Source: Clostridium sp.
GTDB taxonomy: Bacteria > Bacillota > Clostridia > Clostridiales > Clostridiaceae
Direction of reading: 5' to 3'
Length of the DNA stretch: 47,214 bases
Assembly (NCBI GenBank): GCA_029851835.1
Contig: JARKVD010000013.1
Coordinates: 1-47,214 of the forward strand
The translations under genes and the position numbers were made by a program. Position 1 is the stretch's first letter. Every line of letters begins with the position of its first letter. This document shows positions 8,477 to 17,860 of this stretch, one piece after another. A model generated the notes under the pieces. That model searched no databases, was not told the origin of the DNA, and saw only the letters and a list, made by a program, of their open reading frames with translations.

Positions 8477-9430
8477 TTATTTTATACCTTTTGCTCTTAA
8501 CTTCTCTAACATATCAGCAGTCATTTTTGCTAAATCATATTCAGCTTTAAAGCCCCATTCTTCTTTCGCTGCAGTTGGGTCTATTGAATCTGGCCAAGTA
8601 TTAGCAATTCCTTGTCTTACAGGGTCTACGTCATAGCTTAACTCAAATTCTGGAATGTGCTTCTTAATTTCAGCAGCAATTTCTTCTGGTTCAAAGCTCA
8701 TAGCCGTTATATTGAATGCATTTCTATGCTTTAACTTGCTTGGATCAGCTTCCATTAAAGTTATAATTGCATTTATAGCATCAGGCATATACATCATATC
8801 CATATATGTACCTTTCCCTATGAATGAAGTGTATTTACCTGTTTTTAATGCTTCATAATATATATCTACAGCATAATCTGTAGTTCCTCCACCTGGAAGT
8901 GCTTCATAAGAAATAAGTCCTGGGAATCTTACCCCCCTTGTATCAACACCAAACTTAGTGTGGTAATAATCACATAATAACTCTCCTGAAACCTTAGTTA
9001 CACCATACATTGTTTTTGGTCTTTGTATAGTGTCTTGTGGTGTATTTACTTTTGGAGTATCTGGTCCAAAAGCACCTATTGAGCTTGGAGTGAAGAATTT
9101 GCATCCTAATTCTCTGGCAGTCTCAAGAGCATTTACTAATCCCCCCATATTTATTGTCCATGCTAATTGAGGTTTAGCTTCAGCTACAGCTGATAAAAGG
9201 GCAGCTAAGTGGATGATAGTATCAACCTCATATTTTTTTGCAATTTCTAAGAAGTTTTCCTGGCTTGTAACGTCCAAAATTTCAAAAATTCCATTTTCAA
9301 CAATTGGATTTCCTTCTGGCTTTCTTATATCTGTAGCCACAACGTTTTCAACTCCATATAGAGTTCTTAATTTTGTAACTAACTCTGTTCCAATTTGACC
9401 TAAACATCCGGTAACTAAAATCTTCTTCAT
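8477..9430 (-). CDS. tdh: L-threonine 3-dehydrogenase, short-chain (epimerase-like) type
   Basis: A 317-residue extended SDR / NAD-dependent epimerase-fold protein. The nucleotide motif GCLGQIG is at residues 8-14, and the catalytic pair is Tyr142 and Lys146 ([10 protein letters not shown]). Segments such as [18 protein letters not shown] and [21 protein letters not shown] are typical of SDR-type threonine dehydrogenases rather than UDP-sugar epimerases. The reaction is threonine plus NAD to 2-amino-3-oxobutyrate. Pairing with kbl immediately upstream strongly supports this. The ATG at 9430 is preferred over an upstream GTG because GGGGGAATTTTTT lies just before it. Confidence 0.9.
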   Translation of the reverse strand: MKKILVTGCLGQIGTELVTKLRTLYGVENVVATDIRKPEGNPIVENGIFEILDVTSQENFLEIAKKYEVDTIIHLAALLSAVAEAKPQLAWTINMGGLVNALETARELGCKFFTPSSIGAFGPDTPKVNTPQDTIQRPKTMYGVTKVSGELLCDYYHTKFGVDTRGVRFPGLISYEALPGGGTTDYAVDIYYEALKTGKYTSFIGKGTYMDMMYMPDAINAIITLMEADPSKLKHRNAFNITAMSFEPEEIAAEIKKHIPEFELSYDVDPVRQGIANTWPDSIDPTAAKEEWGFKAEYDLAKMTADMLEKLRAKGIK

Positions 9431-9505
9431 AAAAAATTCCCCCACTTAAGTATTAACGCTTGTATTATTTTTATATAATACACAAAAATTCTAACCAAAC
9501 CAATA

Positions 9506-9570
9506 GGTAAGACTCAGAAAATATAATTTACCGAGTCTTACTAAAATAAACTTACAAATCTATGATTTGT
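9506..9570. other. hairpin and repeat-like core between kbl and tdh
   Basis: GTAAGACTC and GAGTCTTAC (9507-9515, 9533-9541) form a 9-bp stem with a 17-nt loop, but no T tract follows on the minus strand, so it is not a standard terminator; it may be an RNA-processing or stability element. Next to it is ACAAATCTATGATTTGT (9554-9570), a copy of the palindromic core of the dispersed intergenic repeat. Confidence 0.45.
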
Positions 9571-9584
9571 CTAATATAATCTCA

Positions 9585-10778
9585 TTACTTTATTAAGCCC
9601 ATTTCTCTTCCAACTTTAGCATACTTAGCTATAGCTTCATCCAACATTTCTCTTGTATGTGCTGCTGAAGGCATATTTCTAACTCTCGCAGTTCCAAGTG
9701 GTACTGTTGGGAATACTATGGCTTTAGCATAGACGCCTTCTTCATATAATCTCTTACTGAACTCTTGTGCTTTAGCAGCATCTCCAATTATACATGGAGT
9801 GATTGGAGTCTCACTATGTCCAATATCAAAGCCTAAGTTTTTCAATTCAGCTTTTAAATAATTTCCATTTTCCCACAACTTATCATGAAGCTCAGTGCTT
9901 TCAGTTAATATATTTATAGCTTCAATACAAGCCCCCGCTGAAGCAGGTGTTAATGAAGTAGAGAATAGGAATGGTCTTCCTCTAACCTTTAACCAATCTA
10001 TCAAATCTTTAGAACCAGCTACATATCCTCCAACTACACCAATAGCCTTAGATAATGTACCTATTTGGAAATCTATCTTATGAGATAATCCAAAGTGATG
10101 AACTGTTCCTGCACCTTTTCCAAGCACTCCAGAACCATGGGCGTCATCAACATAAGTTATTAAATCAAATTCCTCTGCAATCTCTACAATTTCAGGTAGT
10201 TTTGCAATATCTCCATCCATTGAGAATACACCATCAGTAATAACCATTATTTTTCCATACAAGCCTGATTCAACAGCTTCTCTTGCCTTAGCTCTTAAAT
10301 CTTCCATATCAGCATGCTCAAATCTTATGATTTTTGCTCCTGATAATCTGCAACCATCGATTATTGATGCATGGTTTAAAGCATCAGAAAGGATCGCATC
10401 ACCTTTTCCCATTACTGCTGATATTGCAGCCATGTTGCAGTTAAATCCAGATTGAAAAGCTATGGCAGCTTCAGTATGTTTAAATGCTGCAAGTTTTTCT
10501 TCTAGTTTAATGTGTATATCTAATGTACCATTTATTGTTCTAACTGCTCCTGCTCCAACTCCATACTTCTCTGTAGCAGCAAGTCCTGCTTCGATCATTC
10601 TTTTATTAGTAGCAAGGCCTAAATAGTTATTTGAAGATAAGTTTACAAGTTTCTTTCCTTCGATTTCAATAACTGGTCCATTCTGTCCAGTAATTGTGTT
10701 TATCTCGTTGTATAAACCTTTACTTTTAAGATCGTTTAAACCTTCCTTAAGAAACTTTTCTAATGATTTACTTCCCAT
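9585..10778 (-). CDS. kbl: glycine C-acetyltransferase (2-amino-3-ketobutyrate CoA ligase)
   Basis: A 397-residue alpha-oxoamine synthase. The N-terminal SSNNYLGLA and [21 protein letters not shown], the central [15 protein letters not shown] and the PLP-lysine segment [16 protein letters not shown] are clear, as is normal family length. It cleaves 2-amino-3-oxobutyrate with CoA to glycine and acetyl-CoA, taking over the product of the neighbouring dehydrogenase. A GAGGGGATCAT site precedes the ATG. The gap to tdh is 154 nt and carries the hairpin at 9506-9542; co-transcription is likely. Biotin synthesis (BioF) is a related activity, but the tdh neighbour makes Kbl the better call. Confidence 0.93.
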   Translation of the reverse strand: MGSKSLEKFLKEGLNDLKSKGLYNEINTITGQNGPVIEIEGKKLVNLSSNNYLGLATNKRMIEAGLAATEKYGVGAGAVRTINGTLDIHIKLEEKLAAFKHTEAAIAFQSGFNCNMAAISAVMGKGDAILSDALNHASIIDGCRLSGAKIIRFEHADMEDLRAKAREAVESGLYGKIMVITDGVFSMDGDIAKLPEIVEIAEEFDLITYVDDAHGSGVLGKGAGTVHHFGLSHKIDFQIGTLSKAIGVVGGYVAGSKDLIDWLKVRGRPFLFSTSLTPASAGACIEAINILTESTELHDKLWENGNYLKAELKNLGFDIGHSETPITPCIIGDAAKAQEFSKRLYEEGVYAKAIVFPTVPLGTARVRNMPSAAHTREMLDEAIAKYAKVGREMGLIK

Positions 10779-10799
10779 ATGATCCCCTCCACAATAGTA

Positions 10800-10905
10800 T
10801 TCTAAAGAAACTCATTCTCATATTCATTAAAATGAGAATTCTAAAAGTAAGTTAGATTAACAAAATCAAAGACTTTACTAATCTAAACTTCAGAAAAAAT
10901 TATAT
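10800..10905. repeat. dispersed intergenic repeat, copy 2
   Basis: Between plsC and kbl. It shows TTCATTAAAATGAGAATTCT, AAAGTAAGTTAGATTAACAAAATCAAAGACTT, the same order of words as at 5590-5641, with divergence. No ORF is supported in 10779-10998. Confidence 0.45.
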
Positions 10906-10998
10906 TGAATAACATAATTATCAACTCAAGTATATTTATACCCTAAAATAACATATTTTTCAATACATCTATATTGTTTATGATTACATCTATATTGC

Positions 10999-11697
10999 TT
11001 ATTTATAAACTCCACGATAATTTTCAGGTAAAAGATCAGCTATCCCCTTCATAATTTCAAACATAGCTCTATCATTATATGCATTCTTATCTTCATCTTT
11101 TTCCTTAACAGGAACCTGCATTGGCTTACCGATTTTAACCACAACATTAGAAGAATTAAAGGTTTCGCCTCCCATGTCACTATCATTTATTGGCATAAAC
11201 ACCTCACTACCTGTAATTCCAATAGGTACTATAGTAGCCTTAGCAAGTCTCGCAATTAGAAGCAATCCCTTTTTAGCCTCTATCATGGCACCAGTTCTGC
11301 TCCTTGTACCCTCTGGAAACATCATAATGTTTTCTCCTGCCTTAAGTTTTTGAACTATTTTGCTTATGGCTTCCTTGTCTGCTGAATTAGGCTTTATTGA
11401 TATAGTTTTTACATAACTAATTCCATTTTTAGTGAATGCATTATCTGAAAGCTTGACTCCAGCAATAAATGTAGGGTCATTTTCCTTTAAGATTTCATTA
11501 AGTATTAATCCATCTGAATTACTTAGATGATTACATATAAATATTGTTGAGCCATTAACTTCCTTTAAGTTTTCTGCTCCCTCAATCTTTAAATTAGCAT
11601 GTTTTTTAATCATTTGCTTTACATATTGTCTCGATATCTTTGATGAAACCCCTTGTGGAAGCTTCTCTAAAATTTTTATTAATGTTTTATTATTCAT
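10999..11697 (-). CDS. plsC: 1-acyl-sn-glycerol-3-phosphate acyltransferase family protein
   Basis: A 232-residue PlsC-type acyltransferase. The catalytic NHLSNSD (H57-x4-D62) and the glycerol-phosphate-binding FPEGTRSRTG (residues 127-136) are intact, followed by VVPIGITGSEVF and the VVVKIGKPMQVP strand. It would transfer an acyl group to lysophosphatidate at the membrane. The frame is open to 11754, overlapping the queG-like gene, but the ATG at 11697 with AAGGGACG upstream matches where homologues begin. Several acyltransferases share this signature, so the exact acceptor is not certain. Confidence 0.85.
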   Translation of the reverse strand: MNNKTLIKILEKLPQGVSSKISRQYVKQMIKKHANLKIEGAENLKEVNGSTIFICNHLSNSDGLILNEILKENDPTFIAGVKLSDNAFTKNGISYVKTISIKPNSADKEAISKIVQKLKAGENIMMFPEGTRSRTGAMIEAKKGLLLIARLAKATIVPIGITGSEVFMPINDSDMGGETFNSSNVVVKIGKPMQVPVKEKDEDKNAYNDRAMFEIMKGIADLLPENYRGVYK

Positions 11698-11725
11698 TAT
11701 AAATCGTCCCTTCAAACTAAGACTT

Positions 11726-12709
11726 TTATTTCGAGTTATTAAATAATCTCTCATAATATTCTTTTATGTATGGCGATGTGATTTTTTTTATTATGTCATC
11801 ATTATCCTTCTTATATTTAAAATAATAGTTAATAAGTCCGTTTCTTATTAAAATATTTTTTCCTCTCCAGCCACAGGAATGATTTTTATACTTTTCTTTA
11901 AATTCAGCATTATTTAATGTTATAAGCTCATTTAAGTCCACTTTATTCATATAGCTTTTAGGTTCAAATTCCTTTATCGGCGAAATCATTATATGATTAT
12001 TATGAGGACAAAATTTTTGACACTCATCACACCCAAAAATTCTTCCTTTAATTAATGTTATCTCATCATTTTCAAGTTCTTTTTTTTGAGTTAAATAAGC
12101 TGCACATCGCTTAGAATTAAAATTTTTTCCATCTTTAATTATAACACTTGTAGGACATTTTTCCATACATATATTGCATCCAAAACAATTATTATAATTA
12201 GGCTTATCTGGCTCTAACTCTAAGTCTGTGATAATTTCACCTAAAAATACATAGGAGCCATACTTATGAGTAATTAAAGTATTATTCTTACCAATAAATC
12301 CTATACCACATAAGGTCGCAATATATCTTTCTGGCATTGGATTACTGTCTACAAAAGGAATACCTGTACCTCCAAGTTCTTTAATAAAGTCACATATTTT
12401 AGTCAAATATGCCATTACAACATTATGATAATCTGATCCCTTGGTATATATAGAAAATTGATTTGCACCCTCACTATATTCAAAATAATAAGGAAAAGCT
12501 AATGATATTATAGTTTTTCCGTTCTCCATCAACAGCCTTGGATTAATCTTTTTCTCTATATCTTTCTCTTCAAACTCATTAAACAAATTGTTTTCTTTAC
12601 GATATTCAAACCACGGTCTTAACTCTTCAAAACTTCTACACTGAGTAAAACCTATAGTGTCTAAAGAAAGCTCATTAGCAAATTTAATAATTGCCTGTTT
12701 TTTATTCAT
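11726..12709 (-). CDS. QueG-like epoxyqueuosine reductase family iron-sulfur protein
   Basis: A 327-residue protein with two [4Fe-4S] motifs: CFGCNICMEKCPT (Cys175, 178, 181, 185) and FGCDECQKFCPHN (Cys227, 230, 234). QueG hallmarks are present: GSDYHNVV (the catalytic Asp region), VDSNPMPERYIATLCGIGFIGKN for cobalamin binding. QueG uses B12 and electrons to reduce epoxyqueuosine to queuosine in tRNA. The protein is shorter than typical QueG (about 380), lacking the C-terminal HEAT-like part, so it may belong to a QueG-like subfamily with another substrate. It follows the FAD oxidoreductase by 31 nt. Confidence 0.8.
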   Translation of the reverse strand: MNKKQAIIKFANELSLDTIGFTQCRSFEELRPWFEYRKENNLFNEFEEKDIEKKINPRLLMENGKTIISLAFPYYFEYSEGANQFSIYTKGSDYHNVVMAYLTKICDFIKELGGTGIPFVDSNPMPERYIATLCGIGFIGKNNTLITHKYGSYVFLGEIITDLELEPDKPNYNNCFGCNICMEKCPTSVIIKDGKNFNSKRCAAYLTQKKELENDEITLIKGRIFGCDECQKFCPHNNHIMISPIKEFEPKSYMNKVDLNELITLNNAEFKEKYKNHSCGWRGKNILIRNGLINYYFKYKKDNDDIIKKITSPYIKEYYERLFNNSK

Positions 12710-12740
12710 CTTTGTTCTTCATCCTTTTATTATTTGATCA

Positions 12741-13721
12741 TTATTTTACATTTAAAATATAATCACTTACAGATATTCCTGCTTTTCTCCCTTGCCACAT
12801 AACATTTTCTACTGAGTTATATCCATCTATAACAGTGCCACAAGCAAACACACCGCTCATTGTAGTTTCCATTTTTTCATTTACTAATGCTCCATCATCT
12901 TCATCATTTAGTTCTATACCTAATCCTTCTAGTAGCTTAATATCTGGCCTTGGCTTCATACAAAGAACTAAGGTGTCACACTCCATATATGTCAAGGTAC
13001 CTTCTATTTCATTATAGTTTTCATCAAGTTTAACAATATCTACTCCTGTTACTCTTGCAGTTCCATAAATTTTAACTACCCTATGATTAAATAAAATTGG
13101 AATATTAAAATCTTCAATAAACTCCCTAGACATTTCATTGTTTATTCTAATAGTGCTACTAGTCTCAATCATGCATTTTACATTAGCTCCTTCTTGAACC
13201 AGTGTTCTTGCAGTTAATACTCCTATATCATCTGAACCAAGAATTATGCACTGCTTTCCTGGAAGAACGCCTTTTCTATTTATACACTTCAAAGTTGTTC
13301 CTGCTGTTGTTATCCCAGACATAGCTCCATATCCAAGTACATTTTTATATCCATAAGGTTTTTCCCTTGATCCCATGGCTAGAATTATAGCTTTAGCCGA
13401 AACCGACCTTATTCCTTGTTTCCTATTCACAAAAATTATCGATTTATCTGCTTTTAGCTCGATAACAGTAGTTTCGCATAGGATTTCAATTCCTAATGCC
13501 TGAACCTCTTCTATAAGCATTGAAATAAGCTCAGGACTAGATAAGTTTTCCTTTATATTTTTATAATAAAAGCCTGTATGTACACAGCTATTCATTGCTC
13601 CACCTGGCTCTGTATCTCTATCTAATAATAAAATCTTCTCAACACCTCTGGCCTTTGCCTCTATAGCTGCACTAAGCCCAGAAATTCCTGCTCCTATGAC
13701 AATTAAATCATACTTTTTCAT
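12741..13721 (-). CDS. NAD(P)/FAD-dependent oxidoreductase
   Basis: A 326-residue flavoprotein. The FAD-binding GAGISGL is at residues 10-16 with DRDTEPGGAMNSC after it, a second dinucleotide fold starts at CIILGSDDIGVLTAR, and the C-terminal FACGTVIDGYNSVE segment completes the FAD site. There is no thioredoxin-reductase CxxC. It resembles the small FAD subunit found beside glycerol-3-phosphate dehydrogenase-like proteins and amine oxidases, but those partners are absent. A GGAGGTCATCG site precedes the ATG. It heads an apparent operon with the QueG-like and plsC genes; the substrate is unknown. Confidence 0.8.
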   Translation of the reverse strand: MKKYDLIVIGAGISGLSAAIEAKARGVEKILLLDRDTEPGGAMNSCVHTGFYYKNIKENLSSPELISMLIEEVQALGIEILCETTVIELKADKSIIFVNRKQGIRSVSAKAIILAMGSREKPYGYKNVLGYGAMSGITTAGTTLKCINRKGVLPGKQCIILGSDDIGVLTARTLVQEGANVKCMIETSSTIRINNEMSREFIEDFNIPILFNHRVVKIYGTARVTGVDIVKLDENYNEIEGTLTYMECDTLVLCMKPRPDIKLLEGLGIELNDEDDGALVNEKMETTMSGVFACGTVIDGYNSVENVMWQGRKAGISVSDYILNVK

Positions 13722-13933
13722 CGATGACCTCCATCAAATTCTCTTTAAAACTATTATACTATTGTTTTTCCTAAGTTTAAATCTCTGAAACTTTTTATCT
13801 ATGATTATCTTCTTATATTAATCTATCTATTCACCTATTAAATCATTGTTAGTGGAAATCATATATTGATTTCATTCATAAATGATTTTCATTTATTATT
13901 CCTTCTAAATCATTTATCTAATTTTAGTTTAAT

Positions 13934-13963
13934 AAAAAAAGCAGGGTGATACTTCATCCCTGC
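13934..13963 (-). terminator. intrinsic terminator of the Fbp-type ABC operon
   Basis: GCAGGGATGAAGTATCACCCTGC on the minus strand (13941-13963; arms GCAGGG-TGA) followed by seven T. It starts 8 nt past the ATPase stop codon. The remaining 13722-13933 is A+T rich with short inverted repeats (GAAATCATATATTGATTTC) but no gene. Confidence 0.9.
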
Positions 13964-13970
13964 AAATATA

Positions 13971-14915
13971 CTAGAAATATACCTTGTGCTGAAATTCTAA
14001 TCCTACTTCTTCTCCGGCATTATAAACCGCTCCACCACAAGGCACTTTTATTTTTATGATATTTTTATCAACTTCAATAGTATATTCATTATAGAATCCT
14101 AAAAAATCTCTGCTTATAATTTTTCCCTTAATATCTCCATCAGTTGAAATTTTTATATTTTCTTGACGTACATAGAATGCTTTACCCGACTTATCTACTA
14201 TTTCATTGGCACTACCCAAAAATTTCATTGAAAAAATATTTGATGGATTACTATAAACCTCTTCAGGAGTACCGTACTGCATCAACTCTCCCTCATTCAT
14301 GATAGCTATTTTATCAGCAAGAGCAAGAGCCTCTTCTTGATCATGCGTTACAAAAACCATAGTCATATTAAATTTTTTTTGGATATTCTTAATTTCTTCC
14401 CTCATCTTAATCCTTAATTTAGCATCCAGATTACTCAATGGTTCATCCAGAAGAAGTACCTTGGGATTAACTATCAGTGCTCTAACAAGGGCAACTCTTT
14501 GCTGCTGTCCTCCACTAATTTCATGAATCTTAAAGTTAGCATATTCTTCTAATCCAACTATTTTCAAATACTCAATCCCTTTTTGCTTAGCATCGTTTTT
14601 TGAGTATCCTTGAAACTTCAAACCATATATTACATTTTCTAAAACTGTTAGATGAGGAAATAAGGCGTAGGATTGAAACACCGTTGTTACTGGTCTTTCC
14701 TCTGGAGATAATTTCGTTATATCATTATCTTCTATTTCTATTTTTCCCTTATCAGCCTTTAAAAACCCACCAATCATTTTTAATGTAGTTGTTTTTCCAC
14801 AGCCTGAAGGTCCCAAAAGACATAATATTTCTCCCTTATTTATGTTGATAGATAGATTTTTAACTACCTTTTTTTCTCCGAAACTTTTATTTAAATTACT
14901 CAATTGAAGAAACAT
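13971..14915 (-). CDS. Fbp/Pot-type ABC transporter ATP-binding protein
   Basis: A 314-residue importer ATPase. Walker A GPSGCGKTT, Q-loop TTVFQSYALFPHLTV, signature ISGGQQQRVALVRAL, Walker B LLLDEPLSNLD and the switch VTHDQEEAL are all present. The C-terminal ~80 residues form a TOBE-like domain that is shorter than in PotA. The gene overlaps the end of the permease gene by 20 nt, with an AGGAGTG site inside that overlap. Substrates of such ATPases include ferric iron, 2-aminoethylphosphonate, polyamines and thiamine; the ATPase does not distinguish these. Confidence 0.92.
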   Translation of the reverse strand: MFLQLSNLNKSFGEKKVVKNLSININKGEILCLLGPSGCGKTTTLKMIGGFLKADKGKIEIEDNDITKLSPEERPVTTVFQSYALFPHLTVLENVIYGLKFQGYSKNDAKQKGIEYLKIVGLEEYANFKIHEISGGQQQRVALVRALIVNPKVLLLDEPLSNLDAKLRIKMREEIKNIQKKFNMTMVFVTHDQEEALALADKIAIMNEGELMQYGTPEEVYSNPSNIFSMKFLGSANEIVDKSGKAFYVRQENIKISTDGDIKGKIISRDFLGFYNEYTIEVDKNIIKIKVPCGGAVYNAGEEVGLEFQHKVYF

Positions 14916-16572
14916 CCTTCATGGCACTCCTTCCTAAAATGATTTTTGAAAACAGCAAATTTACAAACATTGTAATTACTATTATTATAGTTGCGATTAG
15001 AGACCCAACTCCATATTCCCCACTATTTATAGCATCAAACAATGCCAAAGTAGCAAGTTTCTTTCCGGGATGAATTAAGAATATTATTGAACCAATAGTA
15101 GTCATGGAAGTTGTAAAGTTGTTAATAAATCCAACAATAAAGGCATTCCTCATATTGGGTAAAACTATATCTTTGATTACATGGAATTTGCCTGCCCCTA
15201 AATCTCTTCCTGCTTCCTCTAAATTCATATTTATTTGTGATAATGCAGCACTTGCAGTCTTAGTTGTTAATGGCATCTGCTTGAATACACAGTTAATGAT
15301 TACAATTGTAGCTGTTCCTGTAAGTAATAGTGGTGGTTTATTAAAGGCCAGTATATATCCTATTCCAAAGAATGTTCCTGGAATAATATATGGCAGCGTA
15401 CTTATAAAATCTAATATCTGACCACCAAATAATTTTCTTCTTTCTACATAATAAGATAAAAGTATTCCTATACAGGTTCCAACAATACCTACAATAATTC
15501 CATATACTATACTTCTCATAAATGTAGACATGCTATACAACTTCAAATATTTAAAGTGATCCAAAGTAAACTGCATTTTCCCATAACTATACTTTGTTAT
15601 TCCACTTATAAATATTACTCCATACTGCATTATCATCATTGTAAAGAATACAGCTGATATAACTGTTATTATCCAATTAAATATTCCTTTAATTTTAATA
15701 GTAAGTTCTTCTACTGAACCTTTATTATTAGTTCCCTTAACCAATAAATCATTTTTCTTCATTAGCCTTCTGTATAAAATAAAAACTAATAAAGCAGGTA
15801 TAAGAATTATTACATTCATTGCCGAAGATAGTGATAGATTTGCATATCCTATAATCTGCATATAAATCTCTGTTGCCAAAACATTAAAAGCTCCCCCAAT
15901 AGTCATTGGGGTTCCAAAATCAGAGAGTGATCTTACAAATGATAATAAAAAGCATACTAAAATAGCTGGTTTTATTAATGGAATAACAACTTTTCTCACT
16001 GCATAAGAAGGACTTGAACCTAAATCCAAGGATGATTGTATAAGACTCTTATCTATCTTTGACATAATTCCAAGAAGCATTAATCCATTTAGAGAAGCAA
16101 AGGATAGACTCTGCATAGCCACAATTCCATGCCACCCATATGGATTAATTGACAGTCCAAGTAACCTATATGTTATAAGACCACGTCTGCCAAAAAGCTG
16201 AATATATGCTAAAGAAGAAACAAATGGTGGAGAAATCATTGTAACCATCAATATACCCATAAAAATAAACTTTTTCTTTCCTTCCATAAAGTTTATTTTT
16301 ATAGCAACAGCTACAGATAGCACTGTTGAAAATACTGCAGTTAGTGTGGCAACAAAAACACTATTGTACAATAGCTTTTTATTGCTTGTAAATAATTTTT
16401 CATATAACTCTAAAGTAAATTTACCATCAATAAATAAACTTGTTTTTATTACACATACAATAGGCCAAAGAATGAAAACTAAAATAGAAATAGATATTAA
16501 GCCAATTAAAATATAATCAATTACATTATAAAAACGGGTATCTAATTTAGATACCCTGCTTTTCTTATTCAT
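14896..16572 (-). CDS. fused ABC transporter permease (FbpB/2-aminoethylphosphonate type)
   Basis: About 558 residues with two permease domains in one chain (roughly 55-260 and 345-550) and about twelve helices, as in FbpB. Two EAA-like loops are visible: SSLDLGSSPSYAVRKVVIPLI and EEAGRDLGAGKFHVIKDIVLPN. A homodimer is not needed because both halves are covalently linked. The ATG at 16572 overlaps the stop codon of the binding-protein gene; an upstream GTG at 16587 is possible. The architecture suits ferric iron, phosphonate or phosphosugar importers. Confidence 0.9.
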   Translation of the reverse strand: MNKKSRVSKLDTRFYNVIDYILIGLISISILVFILWPIVCVIKTSLFIDGKFTLELYEKLFTSNKKLLYNSVFVATLTAVFSTVLSVAVAIKINFMEGKKKFIFMGILMVTMISPPFVSSLAYIQLFGRRGLITYRLLGLSINPYGWHGIVAMQSLSFASLNGLMLLGIMSKIDKSLIQSSLDLGSSPSYAVRKVVIPLIKPAILVCFLLSFVRSLSDFGTPMTIGGAFNVLATEIYMQIIGYANLSLSSAMNVIILIPALLVFILYRRLMKKNDLLVKGTNNKGSVEELTIKIKGIFNWIITVISAVFFTMMIMQYGVIFISGITKYSYGKMQFTLDHFKYLKLYSMSTFMRSIVYGIIVGIVGTCIGILLSYYVERRKLFGGQILDFISTLPYIIPGTFFGIGYILAFNKPPLLLTGTATIVIINCVFKQMPLTTKTASAALSQINMNLEEAGRDLGAGKFHVIKDIVLPNMRNAFIVGFINNFTTSMTTIGSIIFLIHPGKKLATLALFDAINSGEYGVGSLIATIIIVITMFVNLLFSKIILGRSAMKDVSSIE

Positions 16573-17620
16573 TTTCAGCTTTATCACCCATTAGAACATT
16601 CCATTTATCAAGAATTTCAGTTCTCTTTGTTCCAAATTGTGATAAATCTTCCTCCATTAGTGTCTCTTTAGGGAATGTTAATTCTACTCCTTCTAAATTT
16701 GGCTTAACTAGTTTTAATGTATCTTTATTATCAAGTCTTACAACTTCTTTTAAGTTTTCATCTTTATATAACCAATCTATAAATATCTTTGCACCTTCTA
16801 CGTTAGAAGCATTTTTGAATACAGCTACACCTTCCGGTACATATGGTATACCGTCTTCTGGATAAACAATTGTAACATTCTTTTCTTCTTGCATCTTCTC
16901 TAAACCTTTATCAATATATGTTATACCAATTGCAACTTCTCCTGCCATAGTTTTAACATTTGGATCTTTACCTCTTTTAGAGTAATAGTCTATATTTTTA
17001 TCAAGTTCTTCAAAATACTTCCAACCCGCTTCTTCACCTTTTGTTTGAAGAATTGCATTTACAACAGCATAGTTAGTTCCTGATACCGCTGGATTAGACA
17101 TTAATATTTCACTCTTATATTCAGGCTTAGTTAAGTCACCCCAAGTTTTAGGCATCTCTAAATTCTTTTCTTCTAATATATCATTGTTAACAATAAATCC
17201 TACAACAGTTAACCCTTTAGAATACCAATAACCTTCTGAATCCTTATATTCTGGTGCTAAGTCCTTTGCTCCATCAAATTCAACCTTCTCTAGTAAACCC
17301 TCTTCTTTAGCAGCCATAAATGCATCTATTCCACCGCCAAACCATAAATCTGCCATTGGGTTTCCACCTTCAGCTTTAACCTTTGATATAACTTCTCCTG
17401 AAGACATGGATAAAAACTCCACTTTAATCCCTGTTTCTGCAGTAAACTTATCAAATAGCTCTTTATAAGTTTCTGATGTAGTTACAACTTTTAAAGGTTC
17501 AGTTATTGCTGTTGATTCACTTCCACCTTCTGTTTTATCTTTTGCTCCACAAGCTACTAGTCCAAAAGTCATTGCTGTAGCTAAAGACAATGTTAATATC
17601 TTTTTTATCCTCTTAAACAT
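16565..17620 (-). CDS. ABC transporter substrate-binding lipoprotein (Fbp/AfuA/PhnS-like)
   Basis: A 351-residue SBP with a lipoprotein signal peptide ending LVACG (Cys24). The mature protein contains PMADLWFGGGIDAFMAAKEEG, NNDILEEKNLEMPKTWGDL and AVVNAILQTKGEEAGWKYFE, typical of the group that includes iron(III), 2-aminoethylphosphonate and phosphosugar binding proteins. I do not see a clear paired-tyrosine iron site, so the ligand stays open. The ATG at 17620 follows AGGAGGAACATTT; a longer frame from 17680 has no ribosome site. It leads the three-gene operon and faces the PHP gene. Confidence 0.88.
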   Translation of the reverse strand: MFKRIKKILTLSLATAMTFGLVACGAKDKTEGGSESTAITEPLKVVTTSETYKELFDKFTAETGIKVEFLSMSSGEVISKVKAEGGNPMADLWFGGGIDAFMAAKEEGLLEKVEFDGAKDLAPEYKDSEGYWYSKGLTVVGFIVNNDILEEKNLEMPKTWGDLTKPEYKSEILMSNPAVSGTNYAVVNAILQTKGEEAGWKYFEELDKNIDYYSKRGKDPNVKTMAGEVAIGITYIDKGLEKMQEEKNVTIVYPEDGIPYVPEGVAVFKNASNVEGAKIFIDWLYKDENLKEVVRLDNKDTLKLVKPNLEGVELTFPKETLMEEDLSQFGTKRTEILDKWNVLMGDKAENE

Positions 17621-17750
17621 AAATGTTCCTCCTGTTTTTTTACGATAAGCTAGCAATGAAAATTTATTGCTAAATATCACTTTTGTGTCAATATATATTT
17701 CTATTAAATCATAACATCTTATTTTAAAATTATAAAATATTTATTATATA

Positions 17751-17797
17751 TATTTGAATTTATAATAGATATTTTATATCTATTACAAATTCAAATA
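17751..17797. promoter_or_regulatory. long inverted repeat in the divergent SBP/PHP region
   Basis: Arms 17751-17772 and 17776-17797 (TATTTGAATTT-ATAATAGATAT and ATATCTATTA-CAAATTCAAATA types) are complementary at 21 of 22 positions around a 3-nt TTT loop. It lies midway between two divergent starts (17620 and 17861). It could be a dimeric repressor operator or an RNA hairpin; a T run (17806-17814) follows about 10 nt later on the plus strand, too far for a standard terminator. Confidence 0.6.
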
Positions 17798-17860
17798 CAA
17801 CATCTGTTTTTTTTATTTATAGGTTATTATTTAATTAATAAAATTCTTAAGGAGATAAAA

